From Mytilus galloprovincialis (taxonomy: Eukaryota > Mollusca > Bivalvia > Mytilida > Mytilidae): 64,000 nucleotides of DNA. The notes under the pieces are model-generated. The model made no database searches. It was not told the origin of the DNA and saw only the letters and a program-made list of their open reading frames with translations. The DNA is taken from NCBI RefSeq assembly GCF_965363235.1, contig NC_134838.1, forward strand, positions 11,130,441-11,194,440. Reading direction: 5' to 3'. The position numbers and the translations under genes were made by a program. Numbering within the stretch: the first letter of the stretch is position 1; each line of letters opens with the position of its first letter. This document shows positions 29,201 through 41,200 of this stretch, piece after piece.

Positions 29201-32200
29201 TTTTTTTTTAATTTTTAAATCATTTGAAAAAATATCAGTGTATCTTATAACATTTCGTATTAGTGATTTCAAACTATAAAATTTTATTGTTATTTATTTT
29301 AAGCAAAACAGTATGGAGATATAATTACATTGTGGATGTCAGTGGAAATATATTGAATGCTGCTGAGGAAGGGGGCATAACTCAGGAAGATCTACAGCAG
29401 GAAATCAACTTTACTTCACCAAGGCAACAAAAGTACACAGTTATTAAATCGGACATCAGTACTGTGGCATACTCAGATTTGTTTCAAGTTCATTTCTTTG
29501 GAATCATTCCAAACGATAAAAAGTTATCATTGATGAACCATGTAAAGTTATACTGGGAAAATGTAACAGGTAAAGATGTGTATTGTTATTTGTCATATAT
29601 ATATGATATCCTAATATATTTATAGAAATCTATTGGGTTTACCCCTACTTTAAAAAAATGAGGGTATTCTGTTTTTCCTCTGTCTGTCCATTGGTCAGTC
29701 TATCCATCCATTCATCAGTCCGTCCTTCTGACCCATGAATATTTTTGTCACAGTTTTCTCAGTAACTACAATACAAGGATTTCTGAAATTTTGTTTCAAG
29801 GTTTATATAAGTCAGCTATACCGTGTGATTGGTTTCCAGATTCATCCATCAACAACTTCCTATTAAACAAAATATTTTGGCAGGGTGTCATCAGTGAGCC
29901 TTTTCCATCTCCTTGATTCATGTATATATTGTCAGTTGGTTACAGATTTTATCCTGCATGCAGAATGCAAATTTTACTGGAAGAAAAAAGTTTGGTAAAC
30001 AGTTTTACCTTATTGTTTGTCAAGCAAAATATTTAAAATTTGTCTCCAAGGCCCAATATTTCCCATATAAATTTGAGTAGCAATGAATTTAGGCACAATC
30101 TATGAAAACAGCATTTTAAACAGTAAACACTGAAATGTTTTCTTAATATTCTGAAAGAATGAATACAAATATATTGTAGATATATTTGTTATTTATTATA
30201 TATAATTCTGAAGGGACTGGTTCACTGTTCATATAAAGCAGAATGGTATTTGTGTGGCAGGAATTTTTATAATAATTTTGTGGAAGGTTTTTCATAGATA
30301 GGAGATATAGTTATTAATTTTATTTATTTTTTATTTGCAGCTTATAGCAGTGTAGAATTATCTTCAGTATCGAGAGAAGATACCTTCGAGGATATTACTG
30401 GGTAAGTTTATTTACTTTCCTTGGGAAATAAACTTCTTGGCAAAACTCGGACTTCTGGTCTGATGAGTTTTTAAAGAATTAACTATGAATAATTGATTCA
30501 GAAAATTTATTGTCCAAAGAAAAAAAATGTCTATCAATATGAATTGGTATTGGTAAAATTGTCTTATCTTGCTTTATTTTGATAACATATGACAGATTTA
30601 GAAATTTTATTTTATGTTTTTAGAAAATCATTGACAACCTTCACCTTTATCCTTACTGCCAATGGGAAAATGATGTACCCTTCTCTGACAGAAGGTGTCA
30701 ATTACACTAAGATGGTGGTACCTGAGGTACAGGTGTTCCCAGGGAAGACACTCAATGTGACTAGGTACAGTTGGTGTTTCAAGTTGGTACTACAGTCTCA
30801 ACATAAACCTATCAACAAGACAATTATAAAGACACTACTGGAGAATGTGTGGAATGCCTCAAAACAGGGTAATACTCTTATTATTGGCCAAAAATATATA
30901 AATTTGAAAATTAAGGGAGTGGATCATTTCTATCTGTTTAAAAACCTTGTGAACAAAAAAAATTAGGTCAAAGTTGTGTTTTTTGTCGAGCCTGCGACTT
31001 TTGTCACAGAAAGCTTGACATAGGGATAGTGATCCTGCAGCGGCGTTAGCTAACTTCTTAATAGATTTATATATTAGAAGGTGGAAGACCTGGATGCTTC
31101 ATACTTTGTATATAGATGCCTCATATTAAGAAGTTTCCGTCAGTTACATGTCCAATGTCCTTGACCTCATTTTCATGGTTCAGTGGCAACTTGAAAAAAA
31201 GGTTTAGATTTGTTTTTAGCTCACCTGGCCCAAAGGGCCAAGTGAGCTTTTCTCATCACTTTGCGTCCGGCGTCCGGCGTTAGCTTTTACAAAAATCTTC
31301 TCCTCTGAAACTACTGGGCCAAATCAAACCAAACTTGGCCACAAGCATCATTGGGGTATCTAGTTTAAAAAATGTGTGGCGTGACCCGGTCAACCAACAA
31401 AGATGGCCGCCACGGCTAAAAATAGAACATAGGGGTAAAATGCAGTTTTTGGCTTATAACTCAAAAACCAAAGCATTTAGAGCAAATCTGACATGTTTAT
31501 CAGGTCAAGATCTATCTGCCCTGAAATTTTCAGATGAATCGGTCAATCGGTTGTTGGGTTGCTGCCCCTGAATTGGTAATTTTGAGGAAATTTTGCTGTT
31601 TTTGGTTATTATCTTGAATATTATTATAGATAGAGATAAACTGTAAACAGCAATAATGTTCAGCAAAGTAAGATCTACAAATAAGTCAACATGATCAAAA
31701 TGGTCAGTTGACCCGTTTAGGAGTTATTGCCCTTTATAGTCAATTTTTAACCATTTTTCATTAATTAAATTTATCTTTTACAAAAATCTTCTCCTCTGAA
31801 ACTACTGGGCCAAATTAATCCAAACTTGGCCACAATCATCTTTGGGGTATCTAGTTTGAAAATGTGTGGTGTGACCTGGTCAACCAACCAATATGGCCGC
31901 CACGGCTAAAAATAGAACAAAGGGGTAAAATGCAGTTTTTGGCTTATAACTCAAAAACCAAAGCATTTTGAGGAAATCTGACATGGGATAAAAATGTTTA
32001 TCAGGTCAAGATCTATCTGCCCTGAAATTTTCAGATGAATCGGTCAATCGGTTGTTGGGTTGCTGCCCCTGAATTGGTAATTTTTAGGAAAGTTTGCTGT
32101 TTTTGGTTATTATCTTGAATATTATTATAGATAGAAATAAGTTGTAAACAGCAATAATGTTCAGCAAAGTAAGATCTACAAATAAGTCAACATGACCAAA

Positions 32201-35200
32201 ATGGTCAGTTGACCCACTTAGGAGTTATTGCCCTTTATAGTCAATTTTTAACCATTTTTCGTAAATTAAAGTAATCTTTTACAAAAATCTTCTCCTCTGA
32301 AACTACTGGGCCAAATTAATCCAAACTTGGCCACAATCATCTTTGGGGTATCTAGTTTAAAAAATGTGTGGCGTGACCTGGTCAACCAACCAAGATGGCT
32401 GCCACCGCTAAAAATAGAACATAGGGGTAAAATGCAGTTTTTGGCTTATAACTCAAAAACCAAAGCATTTTGAGGAAATCTGACAGGGATAAAAATGTTT
32501 ATCAGGTCAAGATCTATCTGCCCTGAAATTTTCAGATGAATCGGTCAATCGGTTGTTGGGTTGCTGCCCCTGAATTGGTAATTTTGAGGAAATTTTGCTG
32601 TTTTTGGTTATTATCTTGAATATTATTATAGATAGAGATAAATTGTAAACAGCAATAATGTTCAGCAAAGTAAGATCTACAAATAAGTCAACATGACCAA
32701 AATGGTCAGTTGACCCCTTTAGGAGTTATTGCCCTTTATAGTCAATCTTTAACCATTTTTCATAAATCTAAGTAATCTTTTACAAAATCTCCACTGAAAC
32801 TACTAGGCCACAATCATCTTTGGGGTGTCTAGTTTGAAAAATGTGTCCGATGACCTGACCATTCAACCAAGATGGCCGCCACGGCTAAAAATAGAACATA
32901 GGGGTAAAATGCAGTTTTTGGCTTATAACTATGAAACCAAAGCATCTAGAGCAAATCTGACAAGAAGTTAAATTGTTAATCAAGTCAATATCTATCTGCC
33001 CTGAATTTTTCAGATGAATTGGGCAACTGGCTGTTGGGTTGCTGCCCTCCAATTGGTAATTTTTAAAGAAATTTTGCCGATTTTGGTTATCTTGAATACT
33101 ATTATAGATAGCGATAAACTGTAAACAGCAATAATGTTCAGCAAAGTAAGATCTACAAATAAGTCAACATGACCTAAATGGTCAATTGACCCCTTAAGGA
33201 GTTATTGCCCTTTATAGTAAATTTTTAACAATTTTCATTAATTTGGTAAATTTATGTAAATTTTTACCAAATATAGTTCTCTGTTACTAATGGGCAAAGT
33301 TCATTATAGATATAATTGTAAGAAGCAAAATCGTTCAGTAAAGTAAGAACTTCAAACACATCACCATCACCAAAATACAATTTTGTCATGAATCCATTTG
33401 TGTCCTTTGTTTAATATGCACATAGACCAAGGTGAGCGACACAGGCTCTTTAGAGCCTCTAGTTTAATGTTAAATTTTCTCTTATTATAAGTAACAGGAT
33501 ACCTATATTTAGTATGTGTGTACCTTGCAAGGTCCTCATACCCATCAGACAGTTTTCACTTGACCTCAACCTCATTTCATGGATCAGTGAACAAGGTTAA
33601 GTTTTGGTGGTCAAGTCCATATCTCAGATACTATTTTTAATTAAGCTTTATATTTAGAACTATTAACATAATATCAATGATTTGTAAAGAAGGAGAGACA
33701 TTTCAGCATGAACTCTTGTTTTTCTTTTTCACCAGCTTGATGGTAGTTTTTAATGATTTAAGGTAAAAGAAACAATTGCAAGTAAAATTTCAGATGCTCT
33801 TTTGAATATGAAAAAATATGATTATTAAGGGGATATTTAAACTCCTGTGTTATGTGTGTCCCAAAATGTCTACTTTTGATTTTTCTTTAAAATGTGTACT
33901 GATAGGTAGTCTGTTAGATCATATTTAACAAGAATATTATTTTTTATCTGAAATTTCGCATCTAATACTGAGTTCACACGTAATTCGAATTTGATTTGCA
34001 TTAACTAATTCGAATTAGTTTAATTCGTATTCGAAACGTTTTACGTCCTAACGTCACTTTTAATTCGAATTGGAATGCGCGTTGAATATGCTTTACTTGT
34101 CCTAACGACGTTAACTTTTAATTCGTATTAACAAAAAGCGTATTTCTAATGGGAATTGGTTAATTCGAATTAGCCAATTCGAATCAATTTGAATTAAAAA
34201 AGAAGAGTGTGTGATCGCAATTAGCGAATTCGATTCGCATTCGATTCGAATTCAATTCGAATTAAATGTACCTGTGAATGAGGCATTATTGTAGCAAATT
34301 AAATTCTATAAATGATAATCAGCACTGCTTTAAATAGAAAAATGTGATTAATACCTACGCTACAAACATTATTATTAGCTTATCCTGTATAATGATGATC
34401 ATGAAGACACTTGATGAACTTCAATAGTGCAGGGATACAGGTGGTCCCCTCTACCTGGTAAATGACATCTCAAAGGCACACATAATTGACAAACTTTTCC
34501 TGTGAAGGACAAAACTCAAAAGTGGTCTATTGGATCAAACAAAACTAGTTTTAGTAATATGTGTATGAAAATAAATAGCAATACCTGTATTTACACATAA
34601 GAAAGGTAACTTGTAACTAACAATATCTGGTCCTCAACCAGTATGTATGATGAAATGGATATCTATATTTGTTTTGTGTTTATCTTCATTCCTAGCTGGT
34701 AAGTTTAGAAAATTTGATTTGACACAAAACAGAATACAAACACAGCCATACATCTTTAATATAATGAAAATCATTTTATCTTTCAGGATACAGTTTACGT
34801 GTAATATCAACAGAACCATCTGTAGGTGACCTTGGTATTCATTTGACCTCTGTCCTATATGATCAGAAAATAGGAGAGGAGGCAGTAGTAACTCCTGACA
34901 TGGAGATGGAACCAGATACCAAAGTAATGAAGAAAGAGGCAGAAAAACTGAAAATTCAGGGAAAACCATATTCTGCAGCAGAATATAGAATTAATACATT
35001 GTTCACTGCCAGTGTCAGATATGAGAACACAATGACAGTTACTGATAATCAGAATGTTGAGAATGTGCTGAATCTTGCCGTAGCTAATGCAACAAAATGT
35101 GAGCTATTTAAAGTTTTTTCTCTTCATCATTATGTTTGCACATGAATAGGTATATTGCTTTGCATTGATGAAGTGTGAGATGATGCACAAACGAATTATC

Positions 35201-38200
35201 AGTGTAGATTCATATAATTTACTCACACATAACTCAATAATCTTGAAGCACAACTTTTTGTGCAGAAAATAGTTTTTAATCTGATATAGCTTTCAAAATA
35301 CACCCACAGACCTGGGAAAATCAATGAAGAAGGTTATATCTCTGAAACTTACATTTTTTTTAAGTCAGACATTTTTCTGTAAATAGAATAGCAGTTTTGT
35401 AAAAAAACAAACAAAACAAGACTGTGTCCTCAGTACATGGATCTGCACTATTATTTGCTATGGTCAGTGGGCCGTGAAAATGGTGTAATAACTCTAATTT
35501 GGTTTTAAAATTAGAAAGATCATATCATAGGGAACATGTATACTAAGTTTCAAGTTGATTGAACTTCAACTTCATCAAACTACCTCGACCAAAAACTTTA
35601 ATCTGAAGAGGGATAGACGGACGAAAGGACGGAGGAACAAACAGACTGACGCACAGACCAGAAAACACAATGCCCACAAATGGGGCATAAAAAATCTTAT
35701 ACATTAAATTTTACTGTGTTCTGTCAAATAAAAGGTAGTTTTCACAAATAATAATATAAAAATAGTAAAATTTTGATTTTATTTTTTTTCAGATCAACTA
35801 AAGAGTATTAAAACACATGTATTACTGAAAAAGGACTATGTATCCTCTTCAAACACCAGGTAAGAAATGTATTATAATTGACTAAATATAGAGTTTCATT
35901 CTTTTGTGTATATTTGTTAGCTTTCTTTGATATTCTATGACTGTTGTGTAAGTTGGCGCTTGATAAACCTTTCTTTAATCACTTTCAAATTTTATGAACT
36001 TTGTTATTTTCTTAGAAGTTCAAACAAGTGTATGGGATTTTGTCAATACAAGAATGAATGTCCTATATTTTACAAATAATGTCTTATCATTGAAGCTTAC
36101 ACTATACAGTTGGTTGCATAGAACTCACTTTTATACTTTCTTTCAAAATATTTTTGACATATAAAACAAAATGCCATCATTTAAACTTTATTAGACATTT
36201 TGATTGTAACTCTTAAAAACTCTCAGAAATGCCTAACTGATTAATTTGATTTCTTCATTTGAATTTACCAATTAAATTGTGAGTTTTATTTATGGCAATG
36301 GTCATCTGGCATTGATAAAATATTGCATTGATTTCTGAACTAACAATTTATTTATGCATGTCTAATTTCAGTGTAAAGATTGCAAAGCTATACTTTAAGC
36401 TAGAAATAAATAACACCACTAGAAAACTATGGGAGACATCATTAGCTACACTGAAATATAAGCTGGACAATCAACTAGACCCTAAGGTACAGACAGATAC
36501 CACAAGTATTCCACAGAGGAAGGTTTATGTCTTATACCTCAAGGGGAAGGTCCAGAAAACTGACAAACTTCTGCTATCTGCTTTGAAAATTAATTGGATG
36601 GCTGTTGCACCAAGTAAGTTATGATATTATTTATACAAATGAAATTATATGCTTTGTTATTAACAAGATTTAAAATGAATAAGTTATCAATCAGTTTTCA
36701 GATTAAATTGAAATGACTGGAATGAGACCAACAGCAAATACTGCTGAAGGTACAAAACAGGACAGATTATAACTGAATTCGAAGTATTTTAAAACTCTGA
36801 GGTTTAATCCGTTAAAGATAACCTTACTCAAGGGAAGCAAGTCTTAGAAAAAGAATTTTATATAATGTTCTGTTGAAATAGATTTATTAAAAATTCAACT
36901 AATCAAATGCACTTATTCCATTTAATAATTCTTTGAAAGGATAGCAGACAAAACAATTCAGCAGTGAAATGCAATTCTTCACCTACACATAAATTCACTT
37001 GCCACACACAATCACTTTTAACCTATGAATTTCATGAATAGCTGGAAGTTGTGATTCTTTTTTTTTTATACTGTTTTGTTTTTCTTCAGATAAAACAGTT
37101 ATAGTTAAAATTATTGATACCAGCATATATGTAGATGTCAGTTGGTAAGTTATTTAAATCATTTCATTCTTTAATTTTAATGTTAGTAGTAGTTCATTGT
37201 CTTTTACTAAGTGTCACTACATTTTTATGGCCCCGCAACAAAGTTGTCCAGGCCATATAGTTTTTGTCATTCTGTCGTTCCACAACAAACCATTATACAG
37301 ACTTTTTAGCTCACCTTGCCCGAAGCGCCAAGTGAGCTTTTCTCAATACTTGGCGTCCATTGACTGTCGTCGTCGTTAACATTTATTTTGAACTTCTTCT
37401 AGAGAACCACTGAATGGAGTGAAACCAAACATGGCATGAATGTTCCTTATGAGGTGCTGACCAAGTGTTTTTACTTTCTAGCCGATCCATCATCCAAGAT
37501 GGCCTCTAGCAGGGGACTTAGTTTAACATAGGACCCTATGGGAAATGCATACAAATGACTTCTTTTAGAGAACCACCAAATCGAATGAAACCAAACATGG
37601 CATGAATATATCTTATGAGGTGCTGACCAAGTGTTGTTACTTTGTAGCTGATCCATCATCCAAGATGGCCCTCAGCGGGGGGTTTAGTTTAACATAGGAC
37701 CCTATGGGAAAACCATACAAAAGTCTTCTTTTAGGGAACCACTGAATAGAATGAAACCCAACATAGCATGAATGTTCCTTCGTTATGTGGTGCTGACCAA
37801 GTTTTGTAACTTTGTAGCCAAATTTTATCTTTTTTTATATGATTTCAAAAACCCAAGTAGAGTCAGGTGAGCGATACAGTCTCTTGAGAGCCTCTAGTTT
37901 TCTTAACGCCTTCAGAAATTGGGCTGATTTTTGGTATGTGAGTTAACTATGATGAGTTACAGATCAAGTTTAAATTTGGTTCCTCTCCGCTCTGCTAATT
38001 TTTGCCAAATTTACGGGCTTTGGACTTTGATAAATTGTTAAAAATCACAGTTATACATACTTTTTTTCTAAACGCCTGCAGATATTGAGCTGATATTGGT
38101 ATGTGAGTTAACCATGATGAGTTACAGATCAAGTTTATGTATGTTTCAGTCCGCTTCGCTAATTTTTGCCAAAAATGTCTTTGGACTTTGAAAATCACAG

Positions 38201-41200
38201 TTACTGTTATACAGATTTTTTTCTGTACGCCTTCTGATTTTTATTACTTTTTATATGTGAGACTACCATCATATTTGTGTCCACATGTGTTGTTGAAATT
38301 GCAGATTTTTCAACTTTAAGACGGGGCCATTCGTGTCATTCAGACACATCTAGTTGATTTTAGGACCACTCCACTCATAATTGTAAATTGCATAATACAA
38401 TTATCCAATACACATAATACTGGTGCAGAAAAGGAAGCTTTTTCTTATTTTGTTGTTATTCGAATGTATGATACTACATGTGATTTAAATGAAACAGTTG
38501 AGATAATCAAGATCAAGCACCTGAACAGAATAGCCAATACCATATAAGGGAAAGTTTTTGGGGAAAGACGGCTTCAAGCCGTCAATTCCCTAATGGGGTT
38601 GGCCAGAGTATCATTCCCTCACGTCAATCATTTTGTTTTGATAGTTTGGAAACCCCCTCAAAATGTCATACTGAAATTAATGACAAGAAGAACAGATTGA
38701 CTTTAAATACATTTTTCAAACATTTCTCTTCTGTTTCTCATGAAATTATCGTATATTGAGCTTTCCCTTACACTATATACGTTTCTTTTACAGTCCGGAT
38801 AAATCAGTATTACGAAATATTCTAAATATATCTAACCTAGTGACGTCATTGTTGGAATGCCACACTACACAGGGATATCCTTTATTCATTATAAAAATCA
38901 TTCACACTACTTGTATACTAATTTAAAATCCGTATTTGTTAAATATAAACCTAATGATGTTTGCTGTAGTGTAGATGATTCACACACCAACATGAAATGC
39001 TTGAATCTGAGACTATAATCAGATAATATGTAGGTCAACTTTCGCGGTAAACAATGTCAATGGGGATACATAAGATTGGGGAGAGAAACGGCAGTTTTCA
39101 TTGTTTCTGTAAAGTTCTGTTTTTAGAATCTTCCTCCAATTCAGGAGCACCTCAATTGATGAGTAATTTTACACTAAAATCAAAGTAAATGTTTCTGAAC
39201 ATTTAAAATGTGACATTTAGTATATGATAAGTAGTCTTCTATATAAAAAAAAATGTGTACCAACATAATTATTGAAATGGTTACTTTTTGTAGTTTATAC
39301 CTATTGAGATTGGAGAGAGCAACTGCAGTTTTCATTCTTTCTGTAAAGTTATGTTTTTAGAATCTTTCTCCAATTAAGGAGCACCTCAATTGATGAGTAA
39401 TTACCCACTAAAATGAAAGTTAATGTATATGAACACTAAAAATGTCACATTAAGTATATATATGATAAGTAGTCATCAATTAAAAAATAATTTTGCGTAC
39501 CAACATAATTATTGTAGTGGCCATTTTTTTTTCTCATTTTTTTTTAAATATTGCTTTTTGTAGTTTAAAGCTATTTATTCATGAATTTTACAGATATATC
39601 AAAATGTGGGATCTGGAAACAAACTTCACACATGATATCAATCATATTTGATTTTATAAGTACATGTATCCCTGTGATGAGAGTTGTAACTGGGAACTTT
39701 ATCAATGGGAAATTAAAACTGAATAGATATTTCAGTCCTCACTTTTTTGAGAATATTGTCACAAAAAATTGAGAATAGTCTTAGCCTGCCTTGCAGTTGT
39801 ACATAATTAAAATTTTAAAATATAATGTAGTAGTTGTTAAATTCAATTGAATTTTAGATAATTAACTCCCAACTTAAATCAAATGTTTTGATTTAGAAGG
39901 TGCAGATCTCATTGGTCCAAATTGTCTCTATGATGAATTCTTGACTAAGGAAATGAAATAACAATAAACAACAATTAGTTTCATTATTGTCAGCCTTTCT
40001 ATATGTTCTAGCTGTTCTTTTGCTCATTCTTTGTATGTAGACTATCAAAAGATACACCCTAAAAATTGGAACAATGGCCGTCTTTTCCCTTCAGAGCTCT
40101 TCAGCTCTTAGATTTTAGGAGGGAGGGAGTGAGGGGGGAGTTGCATTTTTCTTCTTTTTAGAGATATGAAAATTTAGTCAAGCATCTATTCAAGCATGCA
40201 AAATTCCTAATGGCATGAAAATTGTTCAAGTGTGAAAGAATTTCAACTTATTTAGTAATCTGATTTCAAATTTCAAGAATATTGATTAGAAAATATGTAA
40301 ATTGTGTTTAATCTAAAAACTGTTTCTAAATTCTTTTATAGGAAGTTAGTGACTAAAGTGAGATACATAGTTAGCATCAATGATACAGACCCAGAATCAA
40401 AGGGCATTAACCCTCCAAAATATACTGCTCTAAATGCTAACCTGTCACAGTGTGGCTGTAGTGCTACTAGTCCAAAGAAACATTATGTATACTCTAAAAC
40501 TATCAACTCAACACGAGTTAGAACTGCTATTAGTACAGTGTGGAATGGTGCCAACAAAGGTAAGTAAATGTTTATGGTGGTCAAGATACTTAGAACTATT
40601 TGTAAGGGGGAGGTGTTATAAATTTGGGTTTCTGTTTGTGCTGTAGCTCTTTGTTGATAACTAAAAATATAAATTGATGTTAAAACAACTGCTGTTAAAA
40701 CATACAAAAGTGTGAATAAAAAATGGTGTCAGTGATACAGAAACCTAAGAACACTAAATACTAAAACACATCTAGAGATTAACATATTACATGGGTATGT
40801 ACGATTATATTCATTACAAAATAAATTATTTATTTTTTATTTTCATTATTAAGCAGCATTCGAAAAAGTTTTTCAACTTTTTTCTAATGTTTATGTCTAA
40901 AGACATGAAGTTATCATGCAAAAGAAGTTTCAATCATATCAAAAGTACAAAATAGCACTTAATGCATAATTTGTATATTTTCAGGGCTGTCCAGTACAGC
41001 ATTATCTGTTAGAGTAAAGCAACAGTCCAGGAGACAGAAGAGAGATACTCATACATCACATAAACTGGTGGATGGAAATGGGTATTAACTTTATTTAATG
41101 ATATGCTTTGTCTTGAGTGATGTTCTACATTTTGTCTTTAAAACATGAAATCTCCCAATTTCAAATCCAAATACATATTTAAGAACATTTTCTGCCGATT

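Noticed and set aside
34634-34969. 111-codon minus-strand open frame
   Set aside because: It is antisense to the M16 exon, which has clear module homology and splice sites.
38790-38880. Possible exon after TTTTACAG at about 38793
   Set aside because: It is not needed for phase continuity between 37144 and 40342 and has no module features.
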